Assembly (NCBI GenBank): GCA_033722675.1
Contig: JAWVYO010000004.1
Span: forward strand, 1-50,348
Direction: 5' to 3'
Length of the DNA stretch: 50,348 nt
From: DATHYU01 sp033722675
GTDB lineage: Bacteria > Actinomycetota > Acidimicrobiia > Spongiisociales > UBA11373
Within the stretch, counting starts at the first letter, position 1. Each line of letters begins with the position of its first letter. Below the pieces are notes generated by a model. The model did not search any database. It was not told the origin of the DNA and saw only the letters and a list, made by a program, of their open reading frames with translations. Shown one piece after another: positions 15,765-22,506 of this stretch. A program made the translations under genes and the position numbers.

Positions 15765-16922
15765 ATGAGGACCACCCCCGTTCGCAGCGTCGCCGATCGC
15801 CGCCGCCCGGGCCGGCCGGAGCGGCTGCGGCGCCTCGCCATCGCGCTCCTGGCAGCCGTCGTCGCCGCCGTCGGCGTCACGTCGCTGGCCCTCGCCGCGG
15901 GTGAGGACCGGCCGAAGCACCACCCCCGTGTCGAACAGTGGCGGCCCCTCGTCGAGCAGTACTGGACGCAGTACGGCTACGGCGACGAGGTCGAGTTCGC
16001 CCTCATGGTCATGTACGCCGAGTCCCAGGGGGTCGTGACCGCCCTCAACCCGACCAGCGACGCCAGCGGGCTCTTCCAACACCTCCCGAAGTTCTGGGAG
16101 AGCCGGTCGGCCCGCGCCGGCTGGACGGGCGCCGACATCTTCGATCCCGAGGCGAACATCGCCGTCGCCGCCTGGCTCCGAGCCACGAGCCACAGCCGGG
16201 GCTGGTACCACTGGGCACCCGTGTGGGACCGCACCCCCATCGGCAGCTGGGGCCCCGACACGTGGTTCGACGTCGACCGGGGCTGGTACCGGAACATGGG
16301 CGGCGGGTCCCTCGGCGCGGCTCCGAACGCCACCCACAGCCATCCCCCGGCGCCCCCGCCCCGCCCCACCGTCGACCTCGCCAAATCGTCGGGCGACGCC
16401 GCCATCCGCGGCGTCCGGCAGGGCTCGACGGTCACGTGGACCTACACCGTCACGAACACGTGGGACGAGGAGCTGTACGCCGTCAGCCTCTGGGACGACG
16501 ACCTCGGCGAGGTCGTCTGTCCCGATCGGACGGTCCCCGTCGGGGAGTCGGTCACGTGCACGGCGACCCAGGTCGCCGAGATCGGCAAGAACGGCGCCCC
16601 GGCGACCGTGTGGGCGTGGACCGGCGACGGGCTGGAGGCGACCGCCACGGCCACCGGCACGTACCAGGGCATCCCCGTCACCGGACTGGAGCTGCGCACG
16701 GCCAAGCTGTCGGACGAGACGATGCTGCGGTTCGAGAACACCGGCCTCGTCGACCTGTGGTCGCTCGGCGTGTGGGTCGACGGCCTGGGCGCCTTCGAGT
16801 GCCCCGAACGCGATCTCGGCCCCGGCGACATCGTCGTCTGCCCCCTGCCCGCCGGCTCGGAGGTCGGCGACGCGTGGGCCTGGACCGGGACGGGCCTGCG
16901 GGTCGGCGCCGCCGAGCGGTAG
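15765..16922 (+). CDS. Secreted transglycosylase-like protein with C-terminal adhesion-type repeats
   Basis: 385-aa exported protein. A basic N-terminus and a hydrophobic helix (24-45) form a signal peptide or anchor. Residues about 60-180 are lysozyme/SLT-like: ALMVMYAESQGVVTALNPTSDASGLFQHLP gives catalytic Glu86 and the ASGLFQ motif, then NIAVAAWL. After a His/Pro linker come two beta domains (about 205-385) with CPDRTVPVGESVTCTATQ-like Cys pairs typical of DUF11-type surface repeats. It likely cuts or remodels peptidoglycan outside the membrane. The ATG at 15765 was chosen from the leaderless -10 spacing; an upstream start would add 18 residues before the signal sequence. Confidence 0.85.
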   Translation: MRTTPVRSVADRRRPGRPERLRRLAIALLAAVVAAVGVTSLALAAGEDRPKHHPRVEQWRPLVEQYWTQYGYGDEVEFALMVMYAESQGVVTALNPTSDASGLFQHLPKFWESRSARAGWTGADIFDPEANIAVAAWLRATSHSRGWYHWAPVWDRTPIGSWGPDTWFDVDRGWYRNMGGGSLGAAPNATHSHPPAPPPRPTVDLAKSSGDAAIRGVRQGSTVTWTYTVTNTWDEELYAVSLWDDDLGEVVCPDRTVPVGESVTCTATQVAEIGKNGAPATVWAWTGDGLEATATATGTYQGIPVTGLELRTAKLSDETMLRFENTGLVDLWSLGVWVDGLGAFECPERDLGPGDIVVCPLPAGSEVGDAWAWTGTGLRVGAAER

Positions 16923-16984
16923 GGCCGAGCGCCCCTGGCCGCCCTCGGCCGCCGGGTGCGACGCTGGTCGCGGAAGGAGCGGCC

Positions 16985-17230
16985 ATGCACAAGGACATGA
17001 CCGTCGACCTCCGGATCGACGAGGACGACACGAACACCCTCGTGTTCGTGGAGCTCGACCTCCGGGGCGATCACTTCGAGGCCGTGGGACGCGCCCGCAG
17101 GAACCCCGCCGACCGGCCCATGCCGGTCGTGGGCGAGGAGCTGGCGACGGCCCGCGCCCTCGGCGCCCTGGCACTCGAAGTCATGGAGGCGGCCCAGGCG
17201 AAGATCGAACGGTTCCTCGAGCCTGCGTGA
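16985..17230 (+). CDS. DUF1876 (Rv2632c-like) family protein
   Basis: 81-aa protein matching DUF1876 (dsRBD-like small proteins of actinobacteria): MTVDLRIDEDDTNTLVFVEL and RNPADRPMPVVGEELATARAL, followed by the C-terminal helix. Function is unknown; mycobacterial homologues are linked to stress regulons. AAGGAGCGGCC precedes the ATG. It sits between the transglycosylase-like gene and a hydrolase, all on the same strand. Confidence 0.87.
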   Translation: MHKDMTVDLRIDEDDTNTLVFVELDLRGDHFEAVGRARRNPADRPMPVVGEELATARALGALALEVMEAAQAKIERFLEPA

Positions 17231-17252
17231 CGACGGCGCCGGACGGGTGACG

Positions 17253-17258
17253 TACGCT
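17253..17258 (+). promoter_or_regulatory. -10 element TACGCT, leaderless
   Basis: TACGCT ends 6 bases before the ATG at 17265. Geometry is identical to the promoter at 15753. Confidence 0.5.
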
Positions 17259-17264
17259 CGTCCC

Positions 17265-18050
17265 ATGCGACCGTTCGTGCGCAGTGCCGAACCGGACGGA
17301 CCGGCCCACCCGGTCCCGATCGTGCTCGTCCACGGCGCCTGGCACGGGGCCTGGTGCTGGGAGGAACGGGCCGTTCCCGGACTCGTCGCCGCCGGCTTCC
17401 GCGTCCATGCCGTCGATCTGCGCGGCCACGGCCGGAGCTCCAATCCGCGGTCGCTCCGCCGCACGCGGATCGACCACTACGTCGAGGATCTCGAGAGCGT
17501 CGTCGCGTCGATCGCCGAGCCGGTCGTCGTCGTCGGCCACAGCATGGGCGGCCTCGTCGTCCAGCACTACGTCGCCCGGCACGACGACGTGGCCGGCGCC
17601 GTGCTCCTGTGCTCGGTGCCCGTGGGGGGTGTCCTCGGCGCGACGCTGCGGATCGCCCGCCGACACCCGATCGCCTTCCTCATGGCGAACCTCCGGCTGC
17701 GCCTGTGGCCCATCGTCGCCGACGCCGACCGCGCCGCCGGCCTGTTCCTCCGCGACGGGACCGACCCCGCCGCGGCCGAGGCGTTCGGCGCCCGACTCCA
17801 GGACGAGTCCTACCTCGCCTACCTCGACATGCTGCTGTTCCGGCGCCCCCGTCCCGCCGACGTCGGCGTGCCGGTGCTCGTCGTCGGCGCCACCGGGGAT
17901 CGGATCTTCTCGGTCGAGGAGCAGGAGCGGACCGCCGCCGCCTACGGCGCCGAGGGTGTCCTCGTCGCCGGGGCTCCCCACGACATCATGCTCGACCCGG
18001 CATGGGAGCACGCACAGGCCGCCATCGTCGACTGGATCGACGACCTGTGA
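17265..18050 (+). CDS. Alpha/beta-fold hydrolase
   Basis: 261-aa hydrolase. The oxyanion motif is LVHGAWHGAWCW, the nucleophile elbow GHSMGG with Ser93, the acid is probably the Asp in GATGDRIFSVEE, and the base is the His in AGAPHDIMLDP. The lid region (about 110-190) is basic and hydrophobic. Substrate unknown; esterase, lactonase or dehalogenase-like are all possible. The start was chosen by the leaderless promoter. The next gene overlaps by 4 bp (GTGA), forming a two-gene unit. Confidence 0.9.
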   Translation: MRPFVRSAEPDGPAHPVPIVLVHGAWHGAWCWEERAVPGLVAAGFRVHAVDLRGHGRSSNPRSLRRTRIDHYVEDLESVVASIAEPVVVVGHSMGGLVVQHYVARHDDVAGAVLLCSVPVGGVLGATLRIARRHPIAFLMANLRLRLWPIVADADRAAGLFLRDGTDPAAAEAFGARLQDESYLAYLDMLLFRRPRPADVGVPVLVVGATGDRIFSVEEQERTAAAYGAEGVLVAGAPHDIMLDPAWEHAQAAIVDWIDDL

Positions 18051-19009
18051 CCCGTCCGCTCGTCGTCGTCACGAGACGGCTCCCCGGCGATGCCCCGGAG
18101 CGGATCGCCGCCGTCGCCCGGGTCCGATGGTGGGAGGGCGACGAAGCGATCCCCGCCGATGTCCTGTACCCGTGGCTCGCCGACGCCGACGGCCTCCTCT
18201 CGATGCTGACCGACCCCGTGGACGCATCCCTCGTCGCCGCGGCACCCCGGTTGCGGGTGATCAGTCAGATGGCCGTCGGCGTCGACAACATCGACCTCGA
18301 CGCCTGTGGGGAGGCGGGTATTCCCGTCGGCCACACGCCCGACGTGCTCACCGAGGCCACCGCCGACCACGCCGTGGCGCTGCTCCTCGCCGCCGCCCGC
18401 CGGCTCGCCGAGGGCATCGACCACGTCGCCGCCGGCCGCTGGGGACCGTGGCGTCCCGACCTCCTGCTGGGCCACGACGTCCACGGAACCACCATCGGCA
18501 TCGTCGGCCTCGGACGCATCGGCACGGCGGTGGCGAGGCGGCTCCGGGCCTTCGGGACGACCCTGCTGTACACCGGCCCGGGTCGAAAAGCCGCTGCGGA
18601 GGCCGAGACGGGAGCGGTGTTCGTGACGCTCGACGATCTCCTCGAGCGTTCCGACCACGTGATCCTCACCGCCCCCCTCACGACCGAGACGCGCCACCTC
18701 GTCGGCGCCGAACAGCTGGATCGGATGAAGCCGACGGCCACGCTCGTGAACGTCGCCCGTGGACCGCTCGTCGATCCCGACGCCCTCGTGACGGCGCTCA
18801 CCGACGGAGCCATCGCCTCGGCGGCGCTCGACGTGACCGAGCCGGAGCCGATCCCCCCCGACCATCCGCTCGTCGACCTCCCGAACTGCACGATCGTCCC
18901 GCACGTCGGCAGCGCCACCGTGGCGACACGGGAGGCGATGGCCGGCCTGGCCGTGGACAACCTCCTGGCCGGGCTGCGGGGCGAGCCCCTCCCCGCGGCC
19001 GCCGGATAG
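18047..19009 (+). CDS. D-2-hydroxyacid dehydrogenase, glyoxylate/hydroxypyruvate reductase type
   Basis: 320-aa NAD(P)H enzyme. Substrate loop QMAVGVDNIDLDAC, nucleotide motif GIVGLGRIGTAVARRL (151-166), and catalytic residues Arg238 (NVARGPLVD), Glu267 (DVTEPEPIP) and His286 (VPHVGSAT). The DVTEPEP stretch and overall pattern are those of glyoxylate/hydroxypyruvate reductases. Arg in RRLRAFG does not settle NADH against NADPH use. The GTG overlaps the hydrolase stop. Its TAG stop is also the first part of the -10 for the next transcript. Confidence 0.9.
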   Translation: MTRPLVVVTRRLPGDAPERIAAVARVRWWEGDEAIPADVLYPWLADADGLLSMLTDPVDASLVAAAPRLRVISQMAVGVDNIDLDACGEAGIPVGHTPDVLTEATADHAVALLLAAARRLAEGIDHVAAGRWGPWRPDLLLGHDVHGTTIGIVGLGRIGTAVARRLRAFGTTLLYTGPGRKAAAEAETGAVFVTLDDLLERSDHVILTAPLTTETRHLVGAEQLDRMKPTATLVNVARGPLVDPDALVTALTDGAIASAALDVTEPEPIPPDHPLVDLPNCTIVPHVGSATVATREAMAGLAVDNLLAGLRGEPLPAAAG

Positions 19010-19012
19010 GCT
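19007..19012 (+). promoter_or_regulatory. -10 element TAGGCT overlapping the upstream stop codon
   Basis: TAGGCT includes the TAG stop of the dehydrogenase and ends 6 bases before the ATG at 19019, so the short leader ORF would be leaderless. Confidence 0.5.
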
Positions 19013-19018
19013 CGACGC

Positions 19019-19060
19019 ATGCGACGCAACCGGTTCCGCGCATCGATCGCCGGACCATGA
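19019..19060 (+). CDS. 13-residue leader ORF coupled to the next gene
   Basis: MRRNRFRASIAGP, starting 6 bases after a TAGGCT -10. Its TGA overlaps the ATG of the metallo-beta-lactamase-like gene (ATGA at 19057-19060). The downstream ATG has no convincing Shine-Dalgarno, so translation of this leader may deliver ribosomes by termination-reinitiation. It is Arg-rich (4 of 13) with no other recognisable content. It could instead be the true N-terminus of nothing more than a spacer. Confidence 0.45.
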   Translation: MRRNRFRASIAGP

Positions 19061-19872
19061 CGGCGCCGATCTGCCGGACGTGTGGGGTCCAGTCGTCGCC
19101 GGGCGCCGGCGGAGCCCCGCCCGAGCGCTGCATCATCTGCACCGATCCCCGCCAGTACGTGGGGTGGGGCGGCCAGGTCTGGACGTCGCTCGAGGAACTC
19201 GCCGCCGACGGCCACCGCACCGTCGTGCGAGAGGTCGAGCCGGGGCTCCACGGCATCGGCGTCGAACCCCGCCTCGGGATCGGCCAACGAGGGTTGATCG
19301 TCCGCACCGAGCACGGCAACGTCCTCTTCGACGTCCCCGGCTTCGTCGACAACGAAGCCTTCGAGACCGTCGAGGCGATGGGCGGCCTGGCCGCCGTCTC
19401 GGCGTCCCATCCCCACTTCTACGGGTGCATGGTCGAGTGGGCCCACCGGTTCGACGCCACGATCCACCTGCCGATCGCCGACATGACCCACGTGCCCCGC
19501 TCCGACCCGGCGATCGAGTACTACACCGACGAGGCGGTGCCGGTCCGCGGCACGCGGCTCGTACGGGTCGGCGGCCACTTCGAGGGGTCGGCGGTCCTCA
19601 GCTGGCCGGCGGGCGCGGAGGGGCTCGGCGTCCTCCTCACCGGCGACTCCATCCAGGTCGCCATGGATCGCAACTGGGTGTCGGCCATGTGGTCGTACCC
19701 GAACATGATCCCCCTCGACGAGGACGCCATCCTCGCCATCGAGGACCGCATCGATCCCCTCTCGTTCGACCGCATCTACGGCGGCTGGTGGGACCGCGTC
19801 GTCCCCGCGGACGCCGAGCAGCGAGTCCGCGCCTCCTTCGACCGCTACCTCAGGATGATCGGCGCGCGGTAG
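19057..19872 (+). CDS. Metallo-beta-lactamase-like protein with N-terminal Cys4 zinc-ribbon-like segment
   Basis: 271-aa protein. The N-terminus has CRTCGVQ and ERCIICTD, two CxxC pairs like a zinc ribbon. The body resembles the metallo-beta-lactamase fold (GNVLFDVPGFVDNEAF, VSASHPHFYGCMVEWAHRF, LLTGDSIQVAMD, IYGGWWDRVV), but the usual HxHxDH is reduced to SHPHFYG, so catalysis may be lost or altered. Function unknown. Translation seems coupled to the short leader ORF. Confidence 0.8.
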   Translation: MTAPICRTCGVQSSPGAGGAPPERCIICTDPRQYVGWGGQVWTSLEELAADGHRTVVREVEPGLHGIGVEPRLGIGQRGLIVRTEHGNVLFDVPGFVDNEAFETVEAMGGLAAVSASHPHFYGCMVEWAHRFDATIHLPIADMTHVPRSDPAIEYYTDEAVPVRGTRLVRVGGHFEGSAVLSWPAGAEGLGVLLTGDSIQVAMDRNWVSAMWSYPNMIPLDEDAILAIEDRIDPLSFDRIYGGWWDRVVPADAEQRVRASFDRYLRMIGAR

Positions 19873-19941
19873 CCACTTCTCCGCGTGGGTCCCCGGCCGG
19901 GGGCTCGTCACCCGCGACGCGTCGGTCCCGGGTGGGGCCGT

Positions 19942-20946
19942 CTACCCCAGCGCCGGGATGACGTGCTCGCCGTAGGCGTCGAGGGTCTCCTCCTGGCGGT
20001 CGTGCATGAGGTAGATGGCGAACTGGTCCACGCCGAGGTCCCGCAGCTCCTGCATCCGCTCGACGTGATGCTCGACGGGGCCGAGGACGCAGAAGCGGTC
20101 GACCACCTCGTCGGGGACGAAGTCCGTCGACGGGTTGCCCGCCTTCCCGTGGTGGTCGTAGTCGTACCCCTCGCGGGCGGCGATGTAGTCGGACAGGGCC
20201 TTGGGGACCAGGTCGGGGTCGTCGCCGTACCGCTCCACGAGGTCGGCCACGTGATTGCCCACCATCCCACCGAACCACCGCACCTGCTCGCGCTGGTGCT
20301 CGAGGTCGTCGCCCACGTAGGCGGGGGCGGCGACGCAGATCTTGACGTCGTCGGGATCGCGGCCGGCCTCCTCGGCCGCGTTCTTCACGAACTTGGACGT
20401 CCACTCCACGAGGTACGGGTCGGCGAGCTGGAGGATGAAGCCGTCACCGACACGGCCGGTCAGCGTGAGGGTCTTCGGTCCGTAGGCGGCGATCCACATC
20501 GGCAGGTCCCAGCCGTCCCCCTCCAGCCAGGGGATCTCGACCTCGGTGCCCTGGTAGTCCACGGTCTCACCCGCCACGAGCCCCCGGATGACGCCGATCG
20601 ACTCCTCCATCGTGGCGAGCCGCCGCGGCTTCTTGCCGATGTAGCGCAGCGCCGAGTCGCCGCGGCCCATGCCGCAGATGGTCCGGCCGTCGTACATGTC
20701 GTTCAGCGTCGCGAAGAGCGACGCGAGCACGGTCCAGTCGCGGGTGCCGGGGTTCGTGACCATCGGGCCCACGGTCATCGACTCGGTCTCCGCCAGCATG
20801 CGGCTGTAGATGACGAAGGGTTCCTGCCACAGGACGTGGGAGTCGAAGGTCCAGCCGTAGCCGAAGCCGTTCGACTCGGCCCGACGGGTCAGTTCGAGCA
20901 CCCGGGAGGCGGGCGGGTCGGTCTGCAGGACGACGCCGAAATCCAT
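19942..20946 (-). CDS. F420-type luciferase-like oxidoreductase
   Basis: 334-aa protein of the luciferase-like monooxygenase / F420-dependent family (MDFGVVLQTDPPASRVLELTRRAE, then MVTNPGTRDWTVLASLFATL, ICGMGRGDSALR and YGPKTLTLTGRVGDGFIL). It seems close to a subgroup that accompanies reductive pyrimidine or hydantoin genes; that placement is from memory. It follows the semialdehyde dehydrogenase gene by 8 bp with GAGGAGCATC before its ATG. A role in reducing or oxidising a pyrimidine-derived intermediate is inferred; F420 against FMN use is not provable here. Confidence 0.85.
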   Translation of the reverse strand: MDFGVVLQTDPPASRVLELTRRAESNGFGYGWTFDSHVLWQEPFVIYSRMLAETESMTVGPMVTNPGTRDWTVLASLFATLNDMYDGRTICGMGRGDSALRYIGKKPRRLATMEESIGVIRGLVAGETVDYQGTEVEIPWLEGDGWDLPMWIAAYGPKTLTLTGRVGDGFILQLADPYLVEWTSKFVKNAAEEAGRDPDDVKICVAAPAYVGDDLEHQREQVRWFGGMVGNHVADLVERYGDDPDLVPKALSDYIAAREGYDYDHHGKAGNPSTDFVPDEVVDRFCVLGPVEHHVERMQELRDLGVDQFAIYLMHDRQEETLDAYGEHVIPALG

Positions 20947-20954
20947 GATGCTCC

Positions 20955-22442
20955 TCAGCTCTGGGTCGGGAAGCCGAGGTCGACGCCCCGGTGTTCGGGA
21001 TCTGGCCAGCGACTGGTGATCGCCTTGCCCCGCGTGTAGAAGTCGACGCCCTCCTCGCCGTGCACCTTCGACTCGCCGAAGAGTGACGCCTTCCAGCCGC
21101 CGAAGGAGTGGTAGGCCATGGGGACGGGGATGGGCACGTTGATGCCCACCATGCCGACGGGCACCTCGTTCTGGAACTTTCGGGCCGCGCCGCCGTCGTT
21201 CGTGAAGATCGCCACGCCGTTGGCGTAGGGGTTGTCGTCGACGAGCCGCATGGCGTCGTCGTACGTGTCCACCCGGACCGTCGACAGCACCGGGCCGAAG
21301 ATCTCGTCCCGATAGATGTCCATGTCGGGGGTGACCTCGTCGAACAGCGTCGGCCCCACGAAGAACCCGTCGGTGTCCGCGGCGAGCGTCCGTCCGTCCG
21401 ACACGAGCTTCGCGCCAGCCTCGACCCCCTTGTCGATGTACCCCAGGACGCGTTCCTGATGGGCCTTCGTCACGAGCGGCCCCATCTCGGCGCCGTCCTC
21501 CATGCCGGCGGCCACCTTCAGCTTGGGGATGCGCTCCTCGATCTTCGGCATGAGCCGGTCGGCGGCGTCGGCGACGGTCACGAGGACCGAGATGGCCATG
21601 CACCGCTCTCCCGCCGATCCGTAGGCCGCCGAGACCGCGGCGTCGGCGGCGAGGTCCATGTCGGCGTCGGGCAGGACGATCATGTGGTTCTTGGCACCGC
21701 CGAGCGCCTGCACGCGCTTGCCGGCCTTCGTGCCCTCCTCCCACACGTAGCGGGCGATGGGGGTGGATCCGACGAAGGAGACTGCCGCGACGTCGGGATG
21801 GTGGAGGATGGCGTCGACGGCCACCTTGTCGCCGTGCACGACGTTGAGCACGCCCTCGGGCAGCCCCGCCTCGGCGAACAGCTCGGCGGAGCGGTTGACG
21901 ACGCTCGGATCCTTCTCCGACGGCTTCAGGATGAAGGTGTTCCCGCAGGCGATGGCGATCGGGTACATCCACATGGGGACCATGGCCGGGAAGTTGAACG
22001 GGGTGATGCCCGCCACGACGCCGAGGGGCTGGCGGATGGAGTAGGAGTCGACGCGGGTGGACACGTTCTCGGAGTACTGGCCCTTGATGAGCTGGGGGAT
22101 GCCACAGGCGAACTCGATGATCTCGAGGCCCCGCTGCACCTCGCCGAGGGCGTCGGAGTACACCTTGCCGTGCTCGGAGGTGAGCAGCTTGGCGAGGTCG
22201 TCGCGGTGGCGGTCGACGAGCTCGCGGAAGGCGAAGAGCACCTTGGTGCGCCGGGCCAGCGAGGCGTGACGCCACTCCTCGAAGGCCGCCGCGGCGGACG
22301 CCACGGCGGTGTCCACGACGTCCTCGTCGGCGTAGGCCACGTGGGCCTGGACGAGGCCGGACGCCGGGTCGAACACCTCGCCCCAGCGCTCCACCGTCCC
22401 GTCGTAGGGCTTGCCGTCGATCCAATGGGTGATCTGCTGCAT
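20955..22442 (-). CDS. mmsA: CoA-acylating (methyl)malonate-semialdehyde dehydrogenase
   Basis: 495-aa aldehyde dehydrogenase of the MmsA/IolA group. The hallmarks are GITPFNFPAMVPMWMYPIAIACGN, FVGSTPIARYV, GGAKNHMIVLPDAD and GSAGERCMAIS with catalytic Cys281. The SYSIRQPLGVVAGI stretch is typical of the CoA-dependent MMSDH family, not of general ALDHs. Reaction: (methyl)malonate semialdehyde + CoA + NAD to acetyl- or propionyl-CoA, CO2 and NADH. In this cluster it would handle malonate semialdehyde formed from beta-alanine. It has its own TAGCCT -10 and Shine-Dalgarno. Confidence 0.93.
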   Translation of the reverse strand: MQQITHWIDGKPYDGTVERWGEVFDPASGLVQAHVAYADEDVVDTAVASAAAAFEEWRHASLARRTKVLFAFRELVDRHRDDLAKLLTSEHGKVYSDALGEVQRGLEIIEFACGIPQLIKGQYSENVSTRVDSYSIRQPLGVVAGITPFNFPAMVPMWMYPIAIACGNTFILKPSEKDPSVVNRSAELFAEAGLPEGVLNVVHGDKVAVDAILHHPDVAAVSFVGSTPIARYVWEEGTKAGKRVQALGGAKNHMIVLPDADMDLAADAAVSAAYGSAGERCMAISVLVTVADAADRLMPKIEERIPKLKVAAGMEDGAEMGPLVTKAHQERVLGYIDKGVEAGAKLVSDGRTLAADTDGFFVGPTLFDEVTPDMDIYRDEIFGPVLSTVRVDTYDDAMRLVDDNPYANGVAIFTNDGGAARKFQNEVPVGMVGINVPIPVPMAYHSFGGWKASLFGESKVHGEEGVDFYTRGKAITSRWPDPEHRGVDLGFPTQS

Positions 22443-22464
22443 TCCGCCACCTCCTGGACTGGCG

Positions 22465-22470
22465 AGGCTA
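22465..22470 (-). promoter_or_regulatory. -10 element TAGCCT for the dehydrogenase / F420-type pair
   Basis: TAGCCT on the minus strand lies 22 bases upstream of the ATG at 22442, with GGAGGTGG in between. Confidence 0.45.
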
Positions 22471-22506
22471 CCGGAGGGTCACCGGTCGTGGCGGCGCCTC
22501 CGACGA

